Part shown: in pieces, positions 57,845 through 64,000 of the stretch
How the letters are laid out: every line of letters starts with the position of its first letter
Position numbering within the stretch: position 1 is the first letter of the stretch
Source: Promicromonospora sp. AC04
GTDB taxonomy: Bacteria > Actinomycetota > Actinomycetes > Actinomycetales > Cellulomonadaceae
NCBI RefSeq assembly: GCF_003058225.1
Contig: NZ_QBUG01000008.1
Coordinates: 186,001 to 250,000, forward strand
DNA: 64,000 nt
Reading direction: 5' to 3'
Position numbers and translations under genes: made by a program
Notes under the pieces: generated by a model
Told to the model about the DNA's origin: nothing
Seen by the model: only the letters and a program-made list of their open reading frames with translations
Databases searched by the model: none

Positions 57845-58978
57845 TCACTCGCGCTTGCCTTGCCTTGTCCGGACCAGCGGGATCACCACCGCTGCCGCCA
57901 CGGCCAGCATCACCAGGCCGAGCAGGGCCCACGGCACCGCCCAGCCGCTCGCGGCGTCGTGCGCCGAGGTCACGCCGCCCCCACCGATGCCGACCACGAG
58001 GCCGTCCACCCGGACCGTCGCCTCGGCTCGCACGAGCGGGCGGACGCCGGACACCTGGACCACGCGGTCCACCGCGGAACCGGGCAGGATCTCCGCCAGC
58101 TCGGCCGACACTGTCGTCGTGCCGCCCGGCCCGGCCGCGCCACCTGGCCCGGTCACCGTCACGGTCTCCGTGGGGACTACCCGCGCGGTGCCCGTGTTGG
58201 TCAGGCGGTAGCGGACCGTCGAGGTGACCGTCCCGAACGGGTTCGAGGACGCATCGGTGGTCACGACGAGGCCGGTGATGCTCAGCCCGGGCGCGAGCGC
58301 CCCCGCGACGCGGACGTGCATCCGCAGGGCGAGGCGGCGGTCCACGGTCAGCGCGGAGTCGCCGACCCGCTGGGTGAGGGCGGTGACGACGCCGCCCGAG
58401 TGGTCGCCGGGGGCGGCGTCGGCGGGCACGCGCAGCGTGAACGGGACCTCAGCGGACTCGCCGGGTTCGAGGTCGAGCGCGCGCTGCTTGAAGGAGAGCC
58501 AGGTGCCGAGCCCGGTCGCCGGTTCGTCGGCGGTCAGCAGGTCGATGTGGCCGCCCGGCGTGGTGAACGCGTCGGTGCCGTACACGGTGAGCTGCAGGGG
58601 AGCGGCGGACCGGTTCGTCACCACCACGGCGTCGGCGATGCGGTCACCGGGTTCGACGGTGTAGGCGTAGTTGGCCCGGCCGTCGACCTGCTGGTTGTCC
58701 TGCTGGTTGTCCCGCGGATTGTCGGCCGGTGTCACCGACCACGAGATCCCGTCGGGCGCGGCTGTCGCGCTTGTCGCGGACGCGCTTGTCGCAGACACGG
58801 TATCGGCGGGCGTCGTAGACACGGCATCAGCGGACAGGGCGGACGCGGCGGCGGGTCCAGCGAGCGGCAGCGTGCTGAACAGGGCCGTGCAGAGGACGGC
58901 CGCACAACGGTGAGCGAGCACCGCTGCCGCGGCGCGCCCGGAGGCGCGTCGCGGCAGCGGACGAGAGCGGTGGGCCAC
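57845..58978 (-). CDS. DUF916-like (WxL-interacting type) membrane-anchored surface protein
   Basis: The 377-aa protein has a signal peptide, then a spacer, then a DUF916/WxLIP-like beta region: GISWSVTPADN, ANYAYTVEPGDRIADAVVVT, VYGTDAFTTPGGHIDLL, WLSFKQRALDLEPGESAEV, PFTLRVPADAAPGDHSGGVV. A second beta domain (residues ~240-320) precedes a C-terminal TM helix (ALLGLVMLAVAAAVVIPLV) and RTRQGKRE tail. In Firmicutes such proteins partner WxL-domain proteins on the wall. Here it directly follows the HtaA-WxL gene (7 bp) and ends the haem operon. The GTG start has a weak ribosome site. Confidence 0.82.
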   Translation of the reverse strand: MAHRSRPLPRRASGRAAAAVLAHRCAAVLCTALFSTLPLAGPAAASALSADAVSTTPADTVSATSASATSATAAPDGISWSVTPADNPRDNQQDNQQVDGRANYAYTVEPGDRIADAVVVTNRSAAPLQLTVYGTDAFTTPGGHIDLLTADEPATGLGTWLSFKQRALDLEPGESAEVPFTLRVPADAAPGDHSGGVVTALTQRVGDSALTVDRRLALRMHVRVAGALAPGLSITGLVVTTDASSNPFGTVTSTVRYRLTNTGTARVVPTETVTVTGPGGAAGPGGTTTVSAELAEILPGSAVDRVVQVSGVRPLVRAEATVRVDGLVVGIGGGGVTSAHDAASGWAVPWALLGLVMLAVAAAVVIPLVRTRQGKRE

Positions 58979-58985
58979 GGAAGCG

Positions 58986-60224
58986 TCAGCCCACCGCGGT
59001 GAGCGTGAGCACGCTCGTGTAGTCGCCGGCCGGGGTGTCCAGCGGGATGCGCAGGTCGAGGGCGGCGTCCGCCGTCACCGAGCCCGCGGCGTGCCCCGCC
59101 GGGGCGGACACCAGGGTGGCGCCCGCGGTCAGGCCGGATCCCGTGCTCGGCCGCACCAGAGGCCCTGCGACCGCACCGCCGGTGTTCTCCGTGACCGACG
59201 GCGACCAGCCCAGGCTGCTGCCCGGGAAGGAGGCCGAGCCGCCGGACGCGAAGAAGTCCGTGGCCGTGCCGTTGATGCTCCAGGCGGGGCCGCCGGCGCG
59301 GGTGTCGCTGACGGTCACCTGCTTGAGGTCGCCCGCGGCGGTCAGTGCGTCCGCGCCCGCCTCGGCGGTGCCGAGGCTCACGGCCCCGGCGCCGCCGACG
59401 ACGGTCCACGTGAACGCGCCCGGCTCGGGGTCGCCGTCGTCCTCGGGGACGGTGACCTCGAGGTCGATCTCGTCCGCGGAGCCGCCCGCGGGCGTGGTCG
59501 TCTGCGCGCTCACGGTGAAGTTGTCGAGCGCCGCCCCCTCGGCGAGGAAGCCCTGGAGCGCAGCGGCGCCCTCGGCCGTGAGGGTCACGCCGGTCCCGGT
59601 GACCGTCACGGCGTCGGCGGAGACGTCAACCGTCGTCGTCGCGACCTCGCCGAGCACCACGTCGTCGCCGCCGTAGGTGCCGGGCTCGTAGCCCAGGTTG
59701 TTCTCCGGGATGACGACGGCGAGGTCGCCCACGAGGGAACCCACGCCGTCGTCGACCACCACGCCGACGTCCTTGACCGTCACCGTGAAGGCGTGCGACG
59801 GGAAGTGGTAGACGGCGCCGCCCGTGCTGTCGACCGTCAGGTTGTCGGCGTCCGTGACCGTCCCGCCCGAGACGGGCAGCAGGTACGGGAGGGTCTCGTT
59901 CGGCGGGGTGGTGTCCAGGTTGGCGGCGGGCGTGCCGGCCTCGTCGAACTGGCCGGGCGCCACGAGCGTGATCCGCTCGCCGATCGGGACTGCCCCGATC
60001 GGCGGCAGGGCCGCCGTCTGGCGCCCCACGTAGTTGCGGAAGCTCTCGCGGAACCCCCAGGCCAGGTCACCGCTGTCCGCGGTGACCTCGTCCGCCTCGG
60101 CGGCGCTGGCCGTGGTGGTCAGTGCGACGAACGGTGCGGCGGTCAGCGCCGTGCCCAGCCCGATGGCGAGTAGCGCGTGCCCGGCGCGGTGCCGGGAGCG
60201 GCCCGCCGTTCTGCTGCGTGTCAT
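58986..60224 (-). CDS. HtaA-domain protein with C-terminal WxL-like domain
   Basis: The 412-aa exported protein has a signal peptide (ALLAIGLGTALTAAPFVAL, cut near TASAAE). An HtaA domain (SGDLAWGFRESFRNYV at ~51-66; TGGAVYHFPSHAFTVTVKDV; LGEVATTTVDV; ~50-245) is the haem/haemoprotein-binding fold of corynebacterial surface proteins. The C-terminal ~120 residues look like a WxL domain: DTRAGGPAWSINGTATDFFA, SSLGWSPSVT, and the end DLRIPLDTPAGDYTSVLTLT. There is no TM helix; WxL domains attach to the wall non-covalently. It sits between the second HtaA gene and the DUF916-like gene in the haem operon. Confidence 0.85.
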   Translation of the reverse strand: MTRSRTAGRSRHRAGHALLAIGLGTALTAAPFVALTTTASAAEADEVTADSGDLAWGFRESFRNYVGRQTAALPPIGAVPIGERITLVAPGQFDEAGTPAANLDTTPPNETLPYLLPVSGGTVTDADNLTVDSTGGAVYHFPSHAFTVTVKDVGVVVDDGVGSLVGDLAVVIPENNLGYEPGTYGGDDVVLGEVATTTVDVSADAVTVTGTGVTLTAEGAAALQGFLAEGAALDNFTVSAQTTTPAGGSADEIDLEVTVPEDDGDPEPGAFTWTVVGGAGAVSLGTAEAGADALTAAGDLKQVTVSDTRAGGPAWSINGTATDFFASGGSASFPGSSLGWSPSVTENTGGAVAGPLVRPSTGSGLTAGATLVSAPAGHAAGSVTADAALDLRIPLDTPAGDYTSVLTLTAVG

Positions 60225-60267
60225 GGGATGTTGCCTCTCTCTGGGGATGGATGAACGGACTGGGGGT

Positions 60268-61674
60268 TCAGGTGTCGCGCCGCCGGAACGGCAGCACGAG
60301 CCAGCCCTGCCGGAAGCCGAGGATCGCCACGGAGGCGGCGACCAGCAGGACGGTGGTCAGGACGGCGAGCCGCCGGCCGGTGGCGCCGCCGGGAAGCAGG
60401 CCCTCGGGGATCAGGTCGGCGCCTGCGGCGTCGAGCGTGGCGGCGGCGACGGGCAGGAAGGAGTCGGCGGGGTCCGGGCTCGGGGCAGAGGTCGGGCCGG
60501 TACCGGAGCTTCCGCCGCCCGCCGTTCCGGGGTTCGCGGGGGCTGGGGGCTGGTCCGGCGCGGGCGGGTCCGCCGCGGGCGGTGTCCCGCCGTCGGCCCC
60601 GCCGCCGCTCGTACCGGTGCCGCTCCCGCCGCCGCTCCCGCCGCCACTCCCACCACCGGGACCCGCGCTGCCGACGGACTCGGCGGCGTCGAAGCTGACG
60701 CTCACGTTCGCGGGCGTCTTGATCTCGTCCCGGGTCCCGGTGGAGTACCAGAACTCGGGCTCGCCCACGAGCTGGTGGAAATTCACCAACGACTGCGGGA
60801 ACGCGCCCCAGCAGCTGCCCGGCGGGTTCTCGCGGAGCTGGGGCACGCGGCCGCGCGCGTCCACCCGTTCGCCGCAGTAGTCGGGCACGAGGTGCCCGCC
60901 GCGCGAGTCCGGGTCGAGGCGGCGTCCCGTGAAGGTCAGGAGCTGCGCCCGGGTGTCGGGCAGGGGCTCCCAGCGGGTCATGTCCTGCTGGTCCGTGCCG
61001 TAGCCGCCGAGCGTGCCTGTGAGCGCGCCGTTCCCGTTCGCGTCCAGGCGCAGCTCCGGGTCGGCGACCCACCAATAGACCAGGCCGCCGTAGAACACGA
61101 CGGTGAACGTGCCGTCCCACCGGATGCGCACCGACCCGTCCGCCTCGCGCGTACCGGTCCCGCCGGTCAGCACTACCTCGGCGCCAGTGGTCCGGCCGGC
61201 GTCGTACGACACCGGGCGGCCGTCGGGCGACGTGCAGCGCGTCCCGAACGTGGCGGTCCGCTCCGTGCTGTCCGTGCTGTCCGTGCTGTCCCCGCCCCGG
61301 CCGACGACGGTGCGCACCACGCGCACGTCGCCGGACCGCCCGTGGTACAGGTTCCGGTCCGCCTCGGTCCAGACCCGTCCGCCGCCCGTGTTCCCGTCGG
61401 TGCCGGGGCGGCCCGCCACGAGGAAGTTGCACTGTCCCGCGAGGTGGCTCTCCGACCCGGCCTGGGCGCTCACCGCCCACCGCAGCTCGGCGTCGGTGAG
61501 CTTGCCGTCGTCCACCTCGCCGGGCGGCTCCTCCTGGTCCTCGGGCACGGTCACCGTCAGCAGGAGCGGTCCCTGGTCGTCGTCCGCGGACGCCGTTGCC
61601 GTCGTTGTCGCCGCCAGCACCACCGCGAGGACGACGCCGGCGGCCCAACCCCGGCGGTGCGTCCCGCGGCTCAT
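60268..61674 (-). CDS. htaA: HtaA-domain membrane-anchored haem-binding protein
   Basis: The 468-aa protein has a signal peptide (AAGVVLAVVLAATTTATASA), then an extracellular region with HtaA-type strands: LTDAELRWAVSAQAGSESHL, GTFTVVFYGGLVYWWVADPE, LRLDANGNGALTGTLGGYGT, LTFTGRRLDPDSRGG and the Trp/His-rich CWGAFPQSLVNFHQLVGEPE. A Gly/Ser/Pro linker leads to a C-terminal TM helix (LAVLTTVLLVAASVAILGF) and RRRDT tail. Cys pairs (QCNFLVAG, TRCTSPDG, YCGERVD, SCWGAF) suggest disulfides. ATG overlaps the stop of the upstream gene. By analogy with Corynebacterium HtaA it would take haem from host or environmental proteins and pass it to the ABC importer. The symbol is by family. Confidence 0.85.
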   Translation of the reverse strand: MSRGTHRRGWAAGVVLAVVLAATTTATASADDDQGPLLLTVTVPEDQEEPPGEVDDGKLTDAELRWAVSAQAGSESHLAGQCNFLVAGRPGTDGNTGGGRVWTEADRNLYHGRSGDVRVVRTVVGRGGDSTDSTDSTERTATFGTRCTSPDGRPVSYDAGRTTGAEVVLTGGTGTREADGSVRIRWDGTFTVVFYGGLVYWWVADPELRLDANGNGALTGTLGGYGTDQQDMTRWEPLPDTRAQLLTFTGRRLDPDSRGGHLVPDYCGERVDARGRVPQLRENPPGSCWGAFPQSLVNFHQLVGEPEFWYSTGTRDEIKTPANVSVSFDAAESVGSAGPGGGSGGGSGGGSGTGTSGGGADGGTPPAADPPAPDQPPAPANPGTAGGGSSGTGPTSAPSPDPADSFLPVAAATLDAAGADLIPEGLLPGGATGRRLAVLTTVLLVAASVAILGFRQGWLVLPFRRRDT

Positions 61675-62921
61675 GCGCGCACCTCCTGCTCGGCGGGTAC
61701 GTCGCCCGGGGGCGGGTCGCCTGCTTCCCGCTCCTCCCGACGCCGGTCCGCCCGCCGCTTCAGCGCGGTGACCAGCGATGACAGGATCACGACGAGGAGC
61801 AGCAACGCCGCCACGCCCACCGCTGTCTCCTCGGGCCGCCACGTGCCCGTGGTGCCCGATGTGGCACCACCCGCGGCGCCTGCTGCGTCCTCGGCCTCCT
61901 CGGCGGCGGAGACCTCGGCGGGGTCGCGGGTCACCGTCACCTCGGTCTCGATCTCGGTCCCGGACGATGCGCCGGTCAGCCGCAGCACGTGCGTGCCGGT
62001 CCGCAGGTCGGAGGGGAGCTCGACGAGACCCGCGACCTCGCCGTGATTCCCAGCGACAAGGGGTCCGACGGCGACCACGCCGTCGTCCAGCGTGACGCTC
62101 ACCTGCTCGCCGGGCTCGAGCCCCTGCGCCCCGAAGCTCATGACCCGCCCCACCACTGCCGTCGCCTGGTCCACGCCCAGGCTGGCCTTGCCGGGCTCTT
62201 TCGACTTGTCGTCAGCCTCGTTCCCGGCGTCGGCGTCGGCGTCGGCGGCCGTTCCGCCCTCGTTCCCGGCGCCGGATGACCCCGCGGCGTCGTTCGACAC
62301 ACCGTTCTCAGCCCCACCCGCGTCGCCGCCCGGCGCGCCATCGGTGCCCGTCCCGGCGTCGCTCCCGGCGAAGGTCACGGGCGTGAAGGACTCGTTGTTC
62401 GCGTTGCGTACCCCGTGCGCGCCGATCGTGATGATCCCGCACTGCACCGCCGTGCAGTCCACGGCGGTGCCGTCGGCGGCCTCGAAGCGGGCGCCGGGGA
62501 CCACCAGGTCTGTCGACCAGGTGCCGTTCGAGGCGATGGTGCCGCCGTTCGCCTCGGCCTCCGTGCTCGATCCCGGGAACGCGACGAACCTCTGGTACCC
62601 GGCGTTCTGCGCGGTCTCGGCGTCGGGCACGTAGCGGTAGGTGTCCCCGGACACCCCGCCGCGGCTCGGCGCCCACGACCCGCCTGACGGGTCCGACACC
62701 CAACCGAAGAACACATAGATGCCGCCGAACGCCTTGGGGATCGACTGGAAGCCGCTGCCCGACACGCGCACGGTCGTGGCGCCGTCCGGGTCGGGCTGCC
62801 CCGAGACGGTGACCTTCGCGGCGGCGTGCGCGGCGAGGACCGGGCCGAGCAGCGCGAGTGCGACCACGATGACGAGGGCGATCAGCGGGATCGCCGGGCG
62901 GGGCAGGTTGCGGGGCGTCAT
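61671..62921 (-). CDS. Membrane-anchored surface protein of the haem operon
   Basis: The 416-aa protein has a signal peptide (LIALVIVVALALLGPVLAAH), then an N-terminal domain of neocarzinostatin-like pattern (VRVSGSGFQSIPKAFGGIYV, FFGWVSDPSGGSW, VDCTAVQCGIITIGAHGVRN). An Asp/Ala/Gly-rich linker, a second Ig-like domain (VVGRVMSFGAQGLEPGEQVS, TGTHVLRLTGASSGTEIETE) and a C-terminal TM helix (VGVAALLLLVVILSSLVTAL) with charged tail follow. Proteins of this layout occur beside htaA and hmuTUV genes in Actinobacteria. It is coupled to both neighbours by 4-bp overlaps. A haem-relay or scaffolding role is inferred. Confidence 0.78.
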   Translation of the reverse strand: MTPRNLPRPAIPLIALVIVVALALLGPVLAAHAAAKVTVSGQPDPDGATTVRVSGSGFQSIPKAFGGIYVFFGWVSDPSGGSWAPSRGGVSGDTYRYVPDAETAQNAGYQRFVAFPGSSTEAEANGGTIASNGTWSTDLVVPGARFEAADGTAVDCTAVQCGIITIGAHGVRNANNESFTPVTFAGSDAGTGTDGAPGGDAGGAENGVSNDAAGSSGAGNEGGTAADADADAGNEADDKSKEPGKASLGVDQATAVVGRVMSFGAQGLEPGEQVSVTLDDGVVAVGPLVAGNHGEVAGLVELPSDLRTGTHVLRLTGASSGTEIETEVTVTRDPAEVSAAEEAEDAAGAAGGATSGTTGTWRPEETAVGVAALLLLVVILSSLVTALKRRADRRREEREAGDPPPGDVPAEQEVRA

Positions 62922-64000
62922 GCGTGGTCCTCGGTAGGTGTCTGGGCGGGGCGGACCGCCGCAAGCGCCGGCGGTGCGAACGACTTGTTGCCGGACTCAG
63001 GGGCGGGCTGTGCGCCGGGCTGTGCGCCGGGCTGAGCGCCGGGCTGTGCGTGCAGACCCCCGGCGTACCGGGGGAGGACGAGCAACCCGCCGGTGACGGG
63101 GTGCGGCAGCACGTCGACCGGGTACTCGTAGACCCGGGAGAGCAGCTCGGCGGTGAGCACCTCGGCGGGCGCGCCGAGCGCGGCGACCCGCCCGCCGTCG
63201 AGCACCAGTACGCGGTCGGCCCAGGCGGCGGCGAGCGCCAGGTCGTGCAGCACCACGACGACGGCGCCGCCGTCCGTCGCGTGCCGCCGGGCGTGGTGCA
63301 GCACGTGCTCGGTGTGGCGGACGTCGAGCGCGGCGGTCGGCTCGTCGAGCAGCAGCACAGTGGTGTCCTGGGCGAGCAGCCGCGCGAACGAGGTGCGGGC
63401 CTTCTCGCCGCCCGACAGGGTCGGGTAGCGGCGCTCGGCCAGGCCCGCGACGTCGGCGGCCTCCAGAGCGCGGGCGACCACGGCGTCGTCGTCCAGGTCG
63501 CGGCCGGGGCTATGGCTGCCCGAGCCATGGTGACCGGGGCTATGGCTACCGGGGCCATGACTGCCGGTTCCGTCGCTGCCGGTTCCGTCGCTGCCGGGAC
63601 CGTCGCCGCCGGGACCGTCGCCCGTCGCGCGGGCCCGGGCCGTGGCACCCTGCCACGGCGCTCGCCCCATGCGCACCACGTCGACCACCCGGAACGGGAA
63701 GCTGACCTGGTTCTCCTGGAGCAGGACGGCCCGCAGACGGGCCAGCTCCGCGGGCCGGACGGCGCCGAGCGGCGTGCCGGTCCAGGCGGCCTGGCCGGCG
63801 TCGGGGGCGCGGTCGCCGGCCAGGACGGAGACCAGTGTGGACTTCCCGGCGCCGTTGGGGCCGACGACGACCAGCACCTCGCCCTGGCGTACGTCGAGGT
63901 CGACGTCGTCCAGCAGGACGGCGTCCCCGGCCCGGACCCGGACGCCGGACAGGGTGAGGAGGGCGGGCCGGTCCGGCCGGATCTCGCGACCCGGCTGGGC
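62918..64000 (-). CDS. hmuV: Haem ABC transporter ATP-binding protein (HmuV-like), 5' end outside window
   Basis: The frame is open to the right edge, so the start lies beyond 64000; 360 codons are visible. Walker A is GPNGAGKST, the Q-loop LLQENQVSFPFRVVDVVRMG is typical of FecCD-type haem/siderophore ATPases, the signature is LSGGEKAR, Walker B VLLLDEPTAALD and H-loop VVLHDLALAAAW. Between the Q-loop and signature is a ~40-residue Gly/Ser/Asp/His-rich insert (63500-63622; SHGPGSHSPGHHGSGSHSPG) absent from normal HmuV. The C-terminus has AQPG repeats. The stop overlaps the next gene (ATGA). The binding protein and permease (hmuT, hmuU) are probably just outside the window. Confidence 0.9.
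   Translation of the reverse strand, partial: AQPGREIRPDRPALLTLSGVRVRAGDAVLLDDVDLDVRQGEVLVVVGPNGAGKSTLVSVLAGDRAPDAGQAAWTGTPLGAVRPAELARLRAVLLQENQVSFPFRVVDVVRMGRAPWQGATARARATGDGPGGDGPGSDGTGSDGTGSHGPGSHSPGHHGSGSHSPGRDLDDDAVVARALEAADVAGLAERRYPTLSGGEKARTSFARLLAQDTTVLLLDEPTAALDVRHTEHVLHHARRHATDGGAVVVVLHDLALAAAWADRVLVLDGGRVAALGAPAEVLTAELLSRVYEYPVDVLPHPVTGGLLVLPRYAGGLHAQPGAQPGAQPGAQPAPESGNKSFAPPALAAVRPAQTPTEDHA

Overview
The window is about 70% GC, gene-dense, and full of actinobacterial families: two-component and TetR/HxlR/AraC/GntR regulators, a MarP-type membrane protease, a Ser/Thr kinase next to an FHA protein, CUT1 sugar importers without their own ATPase, and secreted GH9 and GH16 glycosidases with CBM4/9-like and ricin-type modules. 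With the HtaA haem proteins and an Aslfm-like ATP-grasp ligase, this suggests a plant-polymer-degrading member of the Micrococcales (cellulomonad or promicromonosporad type). The genus cannot be fixed from the sequence. I saw no rRNA, tRNA, CRISPR array or intact transposase.

Layout. 1-5.4 kb: an ATP-grasp D-amino-acid ligase-like gene, then an accessory patch with a HAD hydrolase, a gene relic, and a translationally coupled run of two small proteins, a DUF6879 protein and an XRE/DUF5753 regulator. 5.5-12.4 kb: a protein made of four cold-shock domains, a DUF1330 protein, a nucleotidyltransferase relic beside an intact nucleotidyltransferase-Nudix fusion, and a secreted protein with a PD-(D/E)XK nuclease-like core. 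12.4-25.2 kb: pairs of regulators and small-molecule enzymes (alpha/beta hydrolases, methyltransferases, thioesterase, S33 peptidase, EamA exporter, APH-like kinase). 25.2-29.5 kb: MarP-like protease, NarL-type two-component system, a 13-bp tandem repeat array and a FadR-type regulator.

29.6-34.3 kb: a PLP enzyme and a sugar ABC importer, with FadR-type operator candidates at the promoter. 34.4-38.7 kb: four overlapping genes for membrane and cupredoxin-like proteins. 38.8-44.6 kb: GH16 glucanase, SigE-type sigma factor with a membrane partner, receptor-like Ser/Thr kinase and FHA protein. 44.7-55.2 kb: a carbohydrate locus with GH9 cellulase, 2-hydroxyacid dehydrogenase, a DeoR-HTH/LacI-sensor hybrid regulator, a DUF2264 protein and a second CUT1 importer. 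Three matching GATC-N6-GATC palindromes suggest one regulon.

55.4-57.8 kb: small genes (SnoaL-like, DUF202 pair, secreted protein) among strong hairpins and direct repeats. 57.8-64 kb: an operon running off the right edge that joins a haem ABC ATPase (HmuV-like, with a His/Gly/Ser-rich insertion), two HtaA-domain proteins, a membrane-anchored surface protein, a WxL-like domain and a DUF916-like partner. This looks like a cell-surface haem-capture system that uses WxL-type anchoring. I consider it the most interesting system in the window.
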